From: an uncultured Odoribacter sp.
GTDB lineage: Bacteria; Bacteroidota; Bacteroidia; Bacteroidales; Marinifilaceae
Reading direction: 5' to 3'
NCBI GenBank assembly: GCA_944321145.1
Contig: CALUKF010000001.1
Coordinates: 85,042-149,041 of the forward strand
Length of the DNA stretch: 64,000 bases
Shown here: one piece after another, positions 63,759 to 64,000 of the stretch
Layout of the letters: every line of letters begins with the position of its first letter
Position numbering within the stretch: position 1 is the first letter of the stretch
Notes under the pieces: model-generated
Database searches by the model: none
What the model saw: only the letters and a program-made list of their open reading frames with translations
Told to the model about the DNA's origin: nothing
Translations under genes and position numbers: made by a program

Positions 63759-64000
63759 ATGATAATGAGAAAAGGACATAAGATATTAGCAACAGCCTTT
63801 GCGCTGGCATTAGCCGGCGGATGCGTAAAAGACACCCTCTACGACACTCCGCACCCCGACCGGGGCGTGGTGTCCGTCTCCGTGGACGTTCCCCAAGGCG
63901 CGGAGGGCGACTACACCGTCGAAGTGGACGTTCCCCAAGGCGCGGAGGGCGACTACACCGTCGAAGTGGACGGCACCCCCTTGGACAAGGGCGCCACTGC
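63759..64000 (+). CDS. FimB/Mfa2-type lipoprotein (5' part, runs off the window)
   Basis: The visible ~80 codons encode a lipoprotein signal (ALALAGGC) followed by VKDTLYDTPHPDRGVVSVSVD, a typical opening of Mfa2/FimB-like fimbrial proteins. A perfect 42-bp in-frame duplication at 63888-63971 repeats the 14 residues VPQGAEGDYTVEVD. Met1 or Met3 may be the start. The gene is open to the right edge. Confidence 0.7.
   Translation, partial: MIMRKGHKILATAFALALAGGCVKDTLYDTPHPDRGVVSVSVDVPQGAEGDYTVEVDVPQGAEGDYTVEVDGTPLDKGAT
63888..63971 (+). repeat. Perfect 42-bp in-frame tandem duplication
   Basis: Copies at 63888-63929 and 63930-63971 appear identical and start GTTCCCCAAGGCGCGGAG. The unit length (14 codons) keeps the reading frame. 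Confidence 0.9.

Overview
The window is chromosomal DNA from a member of the Bacteroidales (Bacteroidota), probably a gut lineage of medium-high GC. The evidence is a SusC/SusD pair with its ECF sigma factor and FecR anti-sigma, Mfa/Fim-type fimbrial lipoproteins, a Rho factor with a long disordered insert, a DUF4295 gene behind rpmB-rpmG, and about twenty promoters matching the Bacteroidales -7 box TAnnTTTG. Those boxes also show that several genes start downstream of the longest open frame. The genus cannot be fixed from the sequence alone.

Layout. 1-6901: end of one fimbrial gene, then a tight plus-strand fimbrial operon (Mfa2-like anchor, two fimbrillin-like lipoproteins, a large tip-adhesin-like protein, a DUF5106/thioredoxin-like lipoprotein). 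7006-8825: an AT-rich two-gene cassette (AAA/ABC-type ATPase plus a possible nuclease) that resembles an uncharacterised defence system. 8992-22530: mostly housekeeping genes (rho, class I fumarase, dcp, rpmB-rpmG-DUF4295, a YitT-family gene, tetR-fabH-like, ppk-ppx). 22534-29795: a minus-strand sulfation locus (cysQ-cysC-cysD-cysN, S23-type protein, sulfotransferase, MATE transporter, Dabb protein) with no visible reductive sulfate genes, so PAPS probably feeds the sulfotransferase. 29867-39117: an Rpn-family nuclease gene, then sigma-fecR-susC-susD and a lipoprotein resembling an inactivated metalloprotease. 39594-62735: housekeeping and membrane genes (fprA, a PepC-like peptidase, CPBP protease, ftsK, acyl-CoA ligase, methyltransferase, trxB, Smr protein, a RelE-type toxin-antitoxin pair, hutU, folC, tRNA-Gly, gamma-carbonic anhydrase, rpe, ftsE, an MFS transporter). 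62949-64000: start of a second fimbrial locus (DUF3575, then a truncated Mfa2-like gene).

The most unusual content is repetitive. Seven-base direct repeats of the GATTAAC/GATGAAC type sit at about a dozen gene junctions, often starting in or at the stop codon of a gene. Between cysD and cysN they supply ATG codons in all three frames. These lead into an array of 23-bp repeats that is open in all three frames, and each frame stops within a few bases of the cysN start. Other dispersed repeats are a 242-bp MITE-like element with a deleted second copy, a pair of about 170-bp elements, and identical REP-like palindromes ahead of both fimbrial loci. susC looks like a mosaic: its first ~185 codons have host-like composition, while the rest of susC, susD and the metalloprotease-like gene are AT-rich.
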